Shown here in pieces: positions 5,897 to 13,551 of a DNA stretch of 23,128 nt (position 1 is the first letter of the stretch; each line of letters opens with the position of its first letter). Made by a program: the position numbers and the translations under genes. The DNA is from Bacteroidales bacterium UBA4347. GTDB lineage: Bacteria; Bacteroidota; Bacteroidia; Bacteroidales; P3. The notes beneath the pieces were generated by a model. That model searched no databases, was not told where the DNA came from, and worked only from the letters and a program-made list of their open reading frames with translations. The stretch spans positions 208-23,335 of the forward strand of contig DGTB01000217.1 of the NCBI GenBank assembly GCA_002394185.1, read 5' to 3'.

Positions 5897-6649
5897 ATGA
5901 AAAGAATTTCGATCATACTCATAGCCTGCCTGATGATGGCCGCCGCCGCAGCGCAGCCCGGCCACCACGGACGCACCCCCCGTCCGCAACGCTACACGGT
6001 CTCCTTCCAGTCGCAGCACGGCGAGTCGTTCAATGTCTTCATGGACGGCGAGCTGATGAACCGCATGCCGCAGAGCCGTGTGATGGTCAACGATGTCTCC
6101 GACCGCACCCACGAGGTGGTGGTGGTCCTGAAACGCCCTGTCCAGAAGGCCGCCGTCCTGCAGCTCCTGCCGGGCGAACCCAGCGTGGTGGTGAATGTGA
6201 ACTTCGACGAGCGCACGGAGACGCTGTCGCTCTACACGCCGTCGCACAACCGCGCCGAGAGTCGCGTGGTGACCTATCAGGAACCCTCGCCGCGTCCGGA
6301 ACACCACAAGGTACGGCCCGAGCCTCCCGCTCCCCAGCCTCCGATGGAACCCGAAATCCGCCGTGCCACCGAGGAGGACGTGGCCGCCATGGTGCTGAGA
6401 ATGAAGAACCAGAGCTTCGACAGCGACCGTCTGGCCCTGGGCAAAGTCATCGTGGCCTCGTCGAACCTCACGGCCAGCCAGATTGCCCGCCTCGCGGAGA
6501 CCATCGACTTCTCTTCTTCGCAGGTCGACTTCCTCAAGTACGCCTACAACTATTGCATCGACAAGCCCAACTACTACCAGACCGTGGACATCCTCACTTT
6601 CAGTAGCGACAAGAAGAAGGTCCTGGACTATATCGCTACGCAGAAGTGA
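5897..6649 (+). CDS. Secreted DUF4476-domain protein
   Basis: 250 residues. MKRISIILIACLMMAAAAAQ is a Sec signal peptide. The mature N-terminal part (FQSQHGESFNVFMDGELMNR, HEVVVVLKRPVQKAAVLQL) looks like a beta-rich PEGA-like segment often found with DUF4476. A proline-rich linker (about residues 130-150) leads to the C-terminal helical DUF4476 domain (about 155-248: MVLRMKNQSFDSDRLALGKV, LTASQIARLAETIDFSSSQV, YNYCIDKPNYYQTVDILTF). DUF4476 is common in secreted Bacteroidetes proteins and has no established function. The gene probably ends at the strong terminator at 6685-6722 and may be co-transcribed with the PHP gene. Confidence 0.88.
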   Translation: MKRISIILIACLMMAAAAAQPGHHGRTPRPQRYTVSFQSQHGESFNVFMDGELMNRMPQSRVMVNDVSDRTHEVVVVLKRPVQKAAVLQLLPGEPSVVVNVNFDERTETLSLYTPSHNRAESRVVTYQEPSPRPEHHKVRPEPPAPQPPMEPEIRRATEEDVAAMVLRMKNQSFDSDRLALGKVIVASSNLTASQIARLAETIDFSSSQVDFLKYAYNYCIDKPNYYQTVDILTFSSDKKKVLDYIATQK

Positions 6650-6666
6650 GGCGTAGAGGTGTAGAG
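6648..6666. repeat. Short octamer array at the DUF4476 stop codon
   Basis: GAGGCGTA and GAGGTGTA are tandem 8-mers beginning inside the TGA stop codon, followed by GAG. Confidence 0.5.
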
Positions 6667-6673
6667 TTTTTGT

Positions 6674-6722
6674 AAAAAAAAAAGGAGAGAGGGGAGAATT
6701 GTTGTTCTCCCCTCTCTCTTTT
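6674..6722. terminator. Bidirectional Rho-independent terminator
   Basis: GAGAGAGGGGAGAA (6685-6698) pairs perfectly with TTCTCCCCTCTCTC (6705-6718), a 14-bp stem with a 6-nt loop. An A-tract precedes it (6674-6683) and a T-tract follows (6719-6722), so it can stop both the plus-strand DUF4476 transcript and the minus-strand btuB-btuG transcript. Confidence 0.9.
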
Positions 6723-6743
6723 GTTTCTCGATGTGAGTTTTTT

Positions 6744-7802
6744 TTAGAAGAAGATGACTTTCTTGGGGAAGATGCCGGCTTCGGCGGAGAAGCGTTTGGC
6801 ACCGGAGAGGGAGTAGCAGTGGACGTCGCCATTGGCGCCGGAGATGCTCTCGGTGACGTAGATGTCGCCATTGGCGGGGTTGATGTCGAGGCCATAGGGG
6901 CTGGCCACTTCGTTGAGGAAGCTGAGGGGGATGTTGGTAAGGGTGGTGGGGTCGAGGGAGAAGAATCCCACGGTCTGGTTCCAGTTGCCATCGGCGCCTT
7001 CGACCCAGGTGGAGGCGTAGGCGTAGATGGTGCCGTTGTAAATGGCTGCGCCGGCGAGCTCGGTATAGGTCTGTGTGACCTCGAGGCTGTTCACATCGAC
7101 GATGGCGGAGCCGCCTAAGACGTCTCCGTAGTTGCCGGAGTAGGCGACGAGAATTTTATTGTCGTTGATTTTCTTTACCATGCCGGGGTTGAGGCCGACG
7201 GTGACCTTCTGGGGGTTGGCGAAGGAGGCGAGGTCGACGACATAGAGGACGCTGTCGTAGGACATGTAGTCGGCAGTGACCTGGCTGGCGACGAAAGCTT
7301 TACCCTGTGCGATGGCGATGCCTTCAGGGTGGAACTCGCCGAGGGTGCAGGTGGCCTCGATTTCGAGGGTGGCGGTGTCGATGCGGACGACGGAGCAGGG
7401 GTTATAGCAGGTGACATAGAGTTTGCCGCCGTCGGCAGCGATGTGGCGTGGGTTGCGGCTGCCCATGTCGATGCGGGTGGAGGCGCCAGTGGCGGGGTCA
7501 ATTACCTCGAGACTGTTGGAGTAGGTGACGGTGGCATAGACCTTGGAACCGTACTTGAGGATGTCCTGGGCGACGTCGCCGAGGGGGCGGTTGTCGTTGG
7601 CTTTCTCGAACCAGTCGGCGTAGGTGTCGCCGTTGAGGGTGTTGAGGCCGGTGATGGAGGCGTTGCTGCCGCCCCAGCTGCCTTCGTTGAGCACGAGGGC
7701 GTTGACGGTGGTTTCGCTGGTGGTGTTGTCATTTTCCTTTTCGCAGGCCACCATGCAGAGGGCGATGAGGCCAATGGTGAGCAGTCTTGTGACGTGTTTC
7801 AT
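6744..7802 (-). CDS. btuG: Surface cobalamin-binding beta-propeller lipoprotein (BtuG-like)
   Basis: 352 residues. The signal peptide ends in the lipobox MVAC (Cys20). The next residues EKEND are acidic, in line with the lipoprotein export signal that sends Bacteroidetes lipoproteins to the cell surface. The body is a YncE/DUF5074-type seven-bladed propeller with repeated blades (SNSLEVIDPATGASTRIDMG, PCSVVRIDTATLEIEATCTL, GSAIVDVNSLEVTQTY, GDIYVTESISG). In Bacteroides, BtuG is such a propeller; it binds B12 with very high affinity on the cell surface and hands it to BtuB. The gene lies 36 nt downstream of btuB, under the same cobalamin riboswitch, and ends at a bidirectional terminator. The context makes the BtuG assignment strong. 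Confidence 0.88.
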   Translation of the reverse strand: MKHVTRLLTIGLIALCMVACEKENDNTTSETTVNALVLNEGSWGGSNASITGLNTLNGDTYADWFEKANDNRPLGDVAQDILKYGSKVYATVTYSNSLEVIDPATGASTRIDMGSRNPRHIAADGGKLYVTCYNPCSVVRIDTATLEIEATCTLGEFHPEGIAIAQGKAFVASQVTADYMSYDSVLYVVDLASFANPQKVTVGLNPGMVKKINDNKILVAYSGNYGDVLGGSAIVDVNSLEVTQTYTELAGAAIYNGTIYAYASTWVEGADGNWNQTVGFFSLDPTTLTNIPLSFLNEVASPYGLDINPANGDIYVTESISGANGDVHCYSLSGAKRFSAEAGIFPKKVIFF

Positions 7803-7838
7803 GTTGCGTTGTTTTTTTTGTTTATAATATTGAATAAT

Positions 7839-9932
7839 TTAAAAATCGTAGGTTAGTGCGAGGCGCCAGTTGCGTCCCATCATGGGGTAGGAGCGTACCA
7901 CCTCGTATTGGACATCGAAGAGGTTGAGCAGTTGTGCGCGGACGGCGAGGGTACCGATGCGGAGGTCGAATTTGCGGTCGGCTGAGATGGAGATGTCGCA
8001 GTAGGCAGGCAGGCGCCATTTGTCGATGTTCTGCTGTGTGCTGTAGCGGTCGCCGACGACCATGGCTGAGAGGCCGAGATTGACCCATGAGTTCTCCCAC
8101 CGGAGGTTGCCGCCGCCTGAGTGCCGGGGGGTGTAGACAATCTGGTGGCCGTAGAATTTGTTGTTCTCGTCGGTGAGGTCCACGGCGTGCTGGAAAGAGT
8201 AAGAGAGCTGGCAGCTGAGGGATGAGAGTTGGATGTTGAGGGTGGCGTCGATGCCGAGGATGTCGACTCGGCCGATGTTGTCGGTAGTCCAGTAGTACAT
8301 GCTGTGCAGAGGGTAGGCAACGAGCTTGTCGGAGACGCGGTTGTAGTAGGCGTCGAGAGTGGCGGAGAGTTGACATTCGAGCGAGTCCAGAGGAATATTG
8401 TTGATGTGAGTGATGCCGATGTTGAACTGCCGTGCCTGCTCGGGGCGTAGGTTTTTGAACATGAGTTGGAAGAAGTACAGCTCGCCGAAGTTGGGGGCGC
8501 GGTAGCTCTCTTTGTAGAAGGCCCGGAGGGTGGCGGTCTGTCCGAGGTGGCACAGAAGGGAGAAGAATGGCGTCAGTCGTTGGTAGGACGGTTTTTCGGA
8601 GCGGTTGGCGATTTGGTCTGCGATAGAGGTGAAGACGGCATTGGCTTGCAGCTCCCACTGCGCGCCTGCGAAGGGGAATGTGGAGTGGAGGGCTGCGACG
8701 AGGGCGATGTTGCGACGGACGACGTTGGTCATGGTGTCGCGCGAGGGAGTGTTCTGGTTCTGCTGCGTGCTCACCAGGCCGCTGAGGCTTCCGTCGGCTG
8801 CGAGGTTGAGGTCGAGCCAGGGGGTGAGCGTACGGTTGAAGCTGCTGCTGAGGTAGGCTTCGCGCTGGCGGTAATCGTTGTCGGCGAAGGTGCCGGGGGT
8901 GGTGTCGCGGAAGGCGTCGTAGCTGCCCCGCACTTTGCCTAAGAGTTGCAGCTTCCATTTCTCGCGCTCAATGCGCCAGCGGGCCTGAGCAAAGGCCAGG
9001 TTTTCCTGTGTGTTTTGTCCCGAGACCACCTGTGAGTGCTGGTGTAGCGGGCCTGGCAGCTCGTGTTGCCCCCCCATGTAGTGCAGTTTGACGTTTAGGG
9101 TGTTGTCGTTGGCTATGGTGTAGAATAGGTTGCCGTCGGCCGTGAGCATTCCCACTGCGGAGTGTCTTCGGAGAATTTTCTCGGGGGCGCTGTCGTAGGG
9201 GAGGAAGGGGTAGTCGCCGTCAGAGCGGAGGAGGTTGAGGTAGATGCTGCTCTTCAGCCGGCGGTTCCATCGTTGTTGCCATGTGAGGGTGGGGGAGAGG
9301 AGTCCAAAGGAGCCTGCCTCGATGCCGGCGTGGATTTTGGTGTGCTCGCCGGGCCAGAAGGACGGTGCAGCGGTTTCCATGTTGAGCACGTTACCAGCGG
9401 CGTAGGCACGAGCGGAGAGGAGCGAGGACTGCTCCTGTCCTTGGCTGAGGCTGACGTAGGCGGTGTTGCCGAGGGTGTAGCGGCCGAGGTCGACCTGTCC
9501 GTTCTGCGAGTCGTCGACGGGGATGCCGTCGATGGTGACGGCCGAGAACTGGCTGCCGAGGCCGCGGGAGGAGACGGTCTTGACGCCCCCCACGCCGCCG
9601 TAGTCCTTCAGTGTCACGCCAGCCATCTGCTTGATGGCGTCGCTCAGCTGCACGGCCCCGAGGTGTTCGATGTGTTCGGCATCCATCACTTGTGTGGGTG
9701 CTGCGGTTCGCATTATGGAAGGTATTCGTTGGGTGGAGATTTCCACTTCATCGAGGCTCTGTCGTTTGATAGTGTCGTTGGTCTGTGCTGAAACCCAGTA
9801 CGGGAGCAAAAGGAAGAGAATAAAGACCCTCGAGGGCAGGATGTTTGGGAGCAGGATACCGTGCCTGACATGCGTGTGGCGACGGCAAACAATAAACGAT
9901 ACTATGTATTCTACAACAATGCTCATTTTCAT
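7839..9932 (-). CDS. btuB: TonB-dependent vitamin B12 outer-membrane receptor
   Basis: 697 residues from ATG 9932. A hydrophobic stretch ending WVSA|QTND (about residues 36-50) is the signal peptide. The plug domain follows (about 60-175: LDEVEIST, SIMRTAAPTQVMDAEHIEHL, VSSRGLGSQFSAVTIDGIPV), then a 22-strand-type barrel ending NLFDVQYEVVRSYPMMGRNW...TYDF with terminal Phe. These are hallmarks of TonB-dependent receptors. Substrate is assigned from the cobalamin riboswitch 40 nt upstream and btuG downstream. The predicted leader is unusually long: about 30 residues (SIVVEYIVSFIVCRRHTH and more) come before the hydrophobic core. A purine-rich AGGAAAGGA lies just upstream of this ATG, and I found no better in-frame start, but the true start may be further downstream at a non-ATG codon. 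Confidence 0.93.
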   Translation of the reverse strand: MKMSIVVEYIVSFIVCRRHTHVRHGILLPNILPSRVFILFLLLPYWVSAQTNDTIKRQSLDEVEISTQRIPSIMRTAAPTQVMDAEHIEHLGAVQLSDAIKQMAGVTLKDYGGVGGVKTVSSRGLGSQFSAVTIDGIPVDDSQNGQVDLGRYTLGNTAYVSLSQGQEQSSLLSARAYAAGNVLNMETAAPSFWPGEHTKIHAGIEAGSFGLLSPTLTWQQRWNRRLKSSIYLNLLRSDGDYPFLPYDSAPEKILRRHSAVGMLTADGNLFYTIANDNTLNVKLHYMGGQHELPGPLHQHSQVVSGQNTQENLAFAQARWRIEREKWKLQLLGKVRGSYDAFRDTTPGTFADNDYRQREAYLSSSFNRTLTPWLDLNLAADGSLSGLVSTQQNQNTPSRDTMTNVVRRNIALVAALHSTFPFAGAQWELQANAVFTSIADQIANRSEKPSYQRLTPFFSLLCHLGQTATLRAFYKESYRAPNFGELYFFQLMFKNLRPEQARQFNIGITHINNIPLDSLECQLSATLDAYYNRVSDKLVAYPLHSMYYWTTDNIGRVDILGIDATLNIQLSSLSCQLSYSFQHAVDLTDENNKFYGHQIVYTPRHSGGGNLRWENSWVNLGLSAMVVGDRYSTQQNIDKWRLPAYCDISISADRKFDLRIGTLAVRAQLLNLFDVQYEVVRSYPMMGRNWRLALTYDF

Positions 9933-9972
9933 CAAAACGTCCTTTCCTCGAGGGCTGCTAATGATTGATTGT

Positions 9973-10151
9973 GGTTTTGGCAGGTCTTCTGACTTGTTCC
10001 TGACGTTTTTCGCGGCCTTCCCATGGTGTGTTTGAGACCACAGTGACTCTAATTGCGAATGTGTCCTAACTCGTTGGAACTCACAGCAGCGGGACTGTTC
10101 TGGATTTGCACCGGATTCCCTCTTGGCGCCCCTTTCAGGGCGACCAAAACC
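9973..10151 (-). promoter_or_regulatory. Cobalamin (B12) riboswitch of the btuB-btuG operon
   Basis: Read on the minus strand it shows the class hallmarks in order: GAATCCGGTGCAAATCC, then AACAGTCCCGCTGCTGTGA, CACTGT, ATGGGAAGGCCGCG, and the B12 box AGTCAGAAGACCTGCC (plus 9979-9994). A closing stem P1 is visible: GGTTTTGG (plus 10144-10151) pairs with CCAAAACC (plus 9973-9980). It ends 40 nt before the btuB ATG. Cobalamin binding is expected to shut off btuB-btuG expression. Confidence 0.96.
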
Positions 10152-10155
10152 GATG

Positions 10156-10163
10156 CAAAGATA
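10156..10163 (-). promoter_or_regulatory. Promoter -7 box for the riboswitch-btuB-btuG transcript
   Basis: Minus-strand TATCTTTG lies 4 nt upstream of the P1 stem of the riboswitch, so transcription would start at or just before the aptamer. No TTTG at the -33 spacing was found. Confidence 0.65.
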
Positions 10164-10467
10164 CGTAAAAAAAATGATATTGATATTCTTTTTAGAAAAA
10201 AAACCTACGAGTGGTTTAATAATGTTTTTTTTAATTGATATATAATAGTTGATAAATAATATGATTGTTAGATTGAAACGTGGGGTGTATCGGGAGTCAA
10301 AACAAGATGTGAAAAATGCATTGCTATGCAATGTCGGCGAAGAAAAACCGCTGTTGAATTGAGGTGAATTTGGAGTACTGCTTTACATAATATGTTGATT
10401 GATAATATCGTTTTGGAAAGTGGATGTTTTTTTTTTTCAGACGGGTGTTTATTATTGAGATTTTGTG
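10164..10467. other. AT-rich non-coding region between btuB leader and rex
   Basis: About 300 nt of very AT-rich sequence with no convincing gene on either strand. A small hairpin CATTGC/TAT/GCAATG occurs at 10319-10333. Nothing else recognisable was seen. Confidence 0.6.
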
Positions 10468-10475
10468 TATTTTTG
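10468..10475 (+). promoter_or_regulatory. Probable rex promoter -7 box
   Basis: TATTTTTG fits TAnnTTTG and lies 26 nt upstream of the rex ATG at 10502. The -33 element is not clear in the surrounding T-rich sequence. Confidence 0.5.
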
Positions 10476-10501
10476 CATCGTTTTTTAAGGTAGTTAAGAT
10501 T

Positions 10502-11176
10502 ATGGTTAAAGGTAAAACGTTTAAAAAAAAGAGTGAGTCGGGTTTGTCCAAGCCTCTTGTCGTGATGAAGTCCACCCTTGGGAGGTTGCCTGTATACTAT
10601 TGTTATATTCAGGAAAGAATGAAGGAAGGCTTGGAGTATGTGTCGTCAAGTGCCATGGCAGAGAGTCTGTCTCTGAATCCAGTGTTGGTGCGAAAAGATT
10701 TGGCGAGTGTAAGTACGAGTCCTGGTCGTCCGAAACTTGGTTTCCGAACGGCGCAGTTGCTTCAGGACATGAAGAGCTATCTGGGCTATGACAATTACAA
10801 CGAAGCGGTTTTGGTGGGTGTTGGTGGCTTGGGTAAGACGTTGTTGCAATATCCAGGTTTTAAGAACTATGGTTTGGATGTTGTGGCGGGCTTCGATGTT
10901 GACGATAAAGTGGTAGGACAGAGTGTTGGAGGCAAGCCTGTTTATCACGTATCGAAACTTGAACGTTTTGTGAGGCGATTGGGTGTGAAACTGGGTATTA
11001 TAGCGGTGCCGGGGCCGCAGGCACAAGGGGTTGCAGATCTTTTGGTGGTCAGTGGCATCAAGGGTATATGGAATTTTGCGCCAGCGCATATCGACCTGCC
11101 GTCCGACGTGGCTATTCGCAACGAGAACTTGGCCGCCAGCCTGGCGGCGCTGTCGAAGTTAGTGTCGAAGGAGTGA
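10502..11176 (+). CDS. rex: Redox-sensing transcriptional repressor Rex
   Basis: 224 residues from ATG 10502; an upstream in-frame ATG at 10424 would add an unlikely hydrophobic leader that overlaps the promoter. The N-terminal winged helix (about residues 20-85) includes LPVYYCYIQERMKEGLEYVS, LNPVLVRKDLA and PGRPKLGFRT. The Rossmann domain carries the NAD(H)-binding GVGGLG (106-111) and FDVD (131-134), and the family signature GIWNFAPAHIDLP (188-200). Rex dimers bind DNA when NADH/NAD+ is low and release it when NADH rises, controlling fermentation and respiration genes. The etfAB/acyl-CoA dehydrogenase operon is a plausible target class. The gene is visibly less GC-rich and uses TTG/TTT codons more than its neighbours. 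It converges on rimO. Confidence 0.95.
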   Translation: MVKGKTFKKKSESGLSKPLVVMKSTLGRLPVYYCYIQERMKEGLEYVSSSAMAESLSLNPVLVRKDLASVSTSPGRPKLGFRTAQLLQDMKSYLGYDNYNEAVLVGVGGLGKTLLQYPGFKNYGLDVVAGFDVDDKVVGQSVGGKPVYHVSKLERFVRRLGVKLGIIAVPGPQAQGVADLLVVSGIKGIWNFAPAHIDLPSDVAIRNENLAASLAALSKLVSKE

Positions 11177-11199
11177 TAATCTCCTGTTCGCTTCGCCCA

Positions 11200-11226
11200 C
11201 GAAATCTATAAATCCTGTAGATTTCG
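11200..11226. repeat. AAATC-GATTT palindromic element, copy 2
   Basis: CGAAATCTA (11200-11208) pairs perfectly with TAGATTTCG (11218-11226) over a 9-nt loop TAAATCCTG. It lies in the 90-nt gap between the convergent rex and rimO genes. There is no T-tract on either side, so it is not a typical terminator. Related to 2601-2627. Confidence 0.65.
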
Positions 11227-11266
11227 CCCTTGGTGTTGCTGCTATGCAGGTTGTTACGGTCTCGGA

Positions 11267-12538
11267 TTATGCGAGGCGGGCCATGAGGTCGTTTTCGAGG
11301 GCGTCGGTGACGACGACGTCGACGAAATCGCCGGGGCGTATGGATTGAAGGCTTGAAGGTTTGATTGTTTGGGTGTCGATGAGCACTTCGTCGTCGACCT
11401 CGGGGCTGTCGTATTGTGTGCGGCCCACGAGGTAGTTGTCGTAGTGGCCGTCGACGATGACGCGAAGGGTCTGGCCGATGCGTTGTTGGTTCTTTTCGAG
11501 CGATATCTGTTCCTGGATGGCCATCAGCTCGCCGACGCGGCGATCCTTCTCCTGCTGCGGCACGTCGTCGGGCAGGCTGTAGGCTGCGGTGCCCTCCTCG
11601 GGACTGTAGGCGAAGCATCCCATGCGGTCGAAGCGGGCCTGGCGCACGAATTCCTTCAGCTCCTCGAATTCCTCCTGTGTTTCGCCGGGATAGCCGACGA
11701 TGAGGGTGGTGCGGATGGCCACGTCGGGCAGTTTCTGGCGGAAGGTGTCGATGAGGCGCAGGGTGCCCTCGCGGTCGATGCCGCGCTGCATGGAACTGAG
11801 GATGCGGGAGTTGATGTGTTGCAGGGGGATGTCGATGTAGTTGCAGATGTTGGGGTGGCTGGCAATGGCGTCGATGGCGTCGATGGGGAAGGAGGTGGGG
11901 TAGGTGTAGTGGAGGCGTATCCAGGCGGCGCCGCTCTCGGTGGCCAGGCGGTTGAGCAGATCGCCGAGTGCGCGGCGGTGGTAGAGGTCGAGGCCGTAGT
12001 AGGTGGTGTCCTGCGAGATGACGATGAGTTCCTTGACGCCGCTGGCCACCAGCTGTTTGGCTTCGGCCACGAGGTCATCGATGGGGCGCGAGCGGTGGGC
12101 ACCGCGGATGAGGGGTATGGCGCAGTAGGAGCAGGAACGGTTGCAGCCTTCGGCGATTTTGAGGTAGGCGTAGTGGTTGGGGGTGGAGAGGGAGCGTTGG
12201 GGTTCGGAGAGGCTGAAGTAGTCGGTGCCGTGCCATTCATCGACCTCGGGCATCTCGGATTTCAGTTCTCCGAGGTAGCGCTGCACGAGGCAGCCGGTGA
12301 CGACGAGGTGCGTCTTGTTGCGGCGGCGGCGCTTGGCGGCAATCTGTTCGAGGATGACGTTGATGCTCTCCTCTTTGGCGTCGCCGATGAAGCCGCAGGT
12401 GTTGACGATGACGGTGTCGCAGTCGTTCTTCTGGCGGTCGAAATAGACGGTGTGGCCTTCGGCGGTGAGGCGTCCGGCCAGCTTCTCGCTGTCGACGGTG
12501 TTCTTGCTGCAGCCTAGGGTGATGATGTTGATTTTCAT
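11267..12538 (-). CDS. rimO: Ribosomal protein S12 methylthiotransferase RimO
   Basis: 423 residues, normal for RimO. The N-terminal MTTase domain holds the three cysteines of one Fe-S cluster: TLGCSKN (C10), NTCGF (C48) and TGCLVQR (C83). The radical-SAM CxxxCxxC motif is GCNRSCSYC (C132, C136, C139), followed by AIPLIRG. A C-terminal TRAM domain spans about 360-423. RimO methylthiolates an aspartate of ribosomal protein S12. The first codon overlaps the ftsY stop (ATGA), so it is probably translationally coupled to ftsY; the ftsY-rimO pairing is common in Bacteroidetes. The RimO rather than MiaB assignment rests on this context and on ITLGCSKNTVDSE. Confidence 0.96.
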   Translation of the reverse strand: MKINIITLGCSKNTVDSEKLAGRLTAEGHTVYFDRQKNDCDTVIVNTCGFIGDAKEESINVILEQIAAKRRRRNKTHLVVTGCLVQRYLGELKSEMPEVDEWHGTDYFSLSEPQRSLSTPNHYAYLKIAEGCNRSCSYCAIPLIRGAHRSRPIDDLVAEAKQLVASGVKELIVISQDTTYYGLDLYHRRALGDLLNRLATESGAAWIRLHYTYPTSFPIDAIDAIASHPNICNYIDIPLQHINSRILSSMQRGIDREGTLRLIDTFRQKLPDVAIRTTLIVGYPGETQEEFEELKEFVRQARFDRMGCFAYSPEEGTAAYSLPDDVPQQEKDRRVGELMAIQEQISLEKNQQRIGQTLRVIVDGHYDNYLVGRTQYDSPEVDDEVLIDTQTIKPSSLQSIRPGDFVDVVVTDALENDLMARLA

Positions 12539-13494
12539 GCGAAGAGGGAGTCTACGAAGTCGTCGGGGTTGAAGAGTTGGAGGTCGGTCATTTTCTCGCC
12601 GAGGCCTATGTAGCGTACGGGGATGTGGAACTGGTCGGAGATGCCGATGATGACACCACCCTTGGCGGTGCCGTCGAGCTTGGTGAGGGCCAGGGCGTTG
12701 ACGTCCGTGGCTTGGGTGAATTGCCGTGCCTGTTCGACGGCATTCTGCCCTGTGGAGGCGTCGAGCACCAACAACACTTCGTGAGGTGCGTCGGGGACGA
12801 GCTTCTGCATTACCTTGCGGATCTTGGAGAGCTCGTTCATGAGACCCACCTTGTTGTGGAGGCGTCCGGCGGTGTCGATGATGACGACATCGGAGTCCTT
12901 GGCCAGGGCACTCTGGAGGGTGTCGTAGGCCACGGAGGCGGGGTCGGCGCCCATGCCCTGCTGCACGATGGGCACGTCGACGCGGTCGGCCCAGAGCATG
13001 AGCTGTTCCACGGCGGCGGCACGGAAAGTATCGGCGGCGCCGAGCATGACTTTTTTGCCTGCCTGCTTGTAACGATAGGCGAGCTTGGCGATGGTGGTGG
13101 TCTTTCCTACGCCGTTGACGCCCACGACGAGGATGACGTAGGGCTTGTGAGGCATGAGAGATTCGAAGTCAGCTGGAAAGTTGTTCTGAGGTTGTCTCAA
13201 AAGCTGTGCAATTTCGGCTTTGAGAATGGAGTTCAGTTCGGAAGTGGAAATATAACGGTCACGTTTGATACGTTCCTGAAGGTGGTCGATAATCTTGAGG
13301 GTGGTGTCGACACCTACATCTGATGTGATGAGGGTCTCCTCAAGGTTGTCGAGAACATCGTCGTCGACGGTGGACTTGCCGAGGATAGACTTGGTGAGCT
13401 TTTGGAAGAAGCTGGTTTTGGTCTTGGCCAGGCCCTGGTCGAGGGTCTGCTTCTCCTCTTCTTTGCTTTTGCGGCCGAAATTGAAAAGTCCCAT
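12535..13494 (-). CDS. ftsY: Signal recognition particle receptor FtsY
   Basis: 319 residues: a short charged N-terminus (MGLFNFGRKSKEEE), the helical N domain (about 25-100), and the NG GTPase domain with G1 GVNGVGKT (125-132), DTFRAAAVEQL (155-165), DTAGR (207-211) and TKLDGTAKGG (271-280). FtsY is the membrane-associated receptor that docks SRP-ribosome complexes at the Sec translocon. As in many Bacteroidetes the acidic A domain is minimal. It overlaps rimO by 4 nt. In Bacteroides the genes upstream of ftsY are usually rpmB-rpmG-DUF4295; here a thioredoxin-fold gene sits there instead. A heptamer array lies 9 nt before its start. Confidence 0.97.
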   Translation of the reverse strand: MGLFNFGRKSKEEEKQTLDQGLAKTKTSFFQKLTKSILGKSTVDDDVLDNLEETLITSDVGVDTTLKIIDHLQERIKRDRYISTSELNSILKAEIAQLLRQPQNNFPADFESLMPHKPYVILVVGVNGVGKTTTIAKLAYRYKQAGKKVMLGAADTFRAAAVEQLMLWADRVDVPIVQQGMGADPASVAYDTLQSALAKDSDVVIIDTAGRLHNKVGLMNELSKIRKVMQKLVPDAPHEVLLVLDASTGQNAVEQARQFTQATDVNALALTKLDGTAKGGVIIGISDQFHIPVRYIGLGEKMTDLQLFNPDDFVDSLFA

Positions 13495-13503
13495 ATTATA
13501 TTT

Positions 13504-13545
13504 AGTTTTTAGTTTTAAGCTTTAAGTTTAAAGTTTAAGATTTAA
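13504..13545. repeat. Heptamer array (AGTTTTA/AGTTTAA) upstream of ftsY
   Basis: Six contiguous 7-nt units: AGTTTTT, AGTTTTA, AGCTTTA, AGTTTAA, AGTTTAA, GATTTAA. It fills the 57-nt gap between the thioredoxin-fold gene stop and the ftsY start, ending 9 nt before the ftsY ATG. Confidence 0.88.
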
Positions 13546-13551
13546 GGGGGA

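Noticed and set aside
9933..10331. Upstream extension of the btuB frame to 10331
   Set aside because: The extension is read through the cobalamin riboswitch, which is clearly an RNA element, and would start before the promoter box.
10319..10333. Hairpin CATTGC/TAT/GCAATG in the rex upstream region as an operator
   Set aside because: It is short, 170 nt from the rex start and does not match a known Rex site; chance palindrome in AT-rich DNA cannot be excluded.
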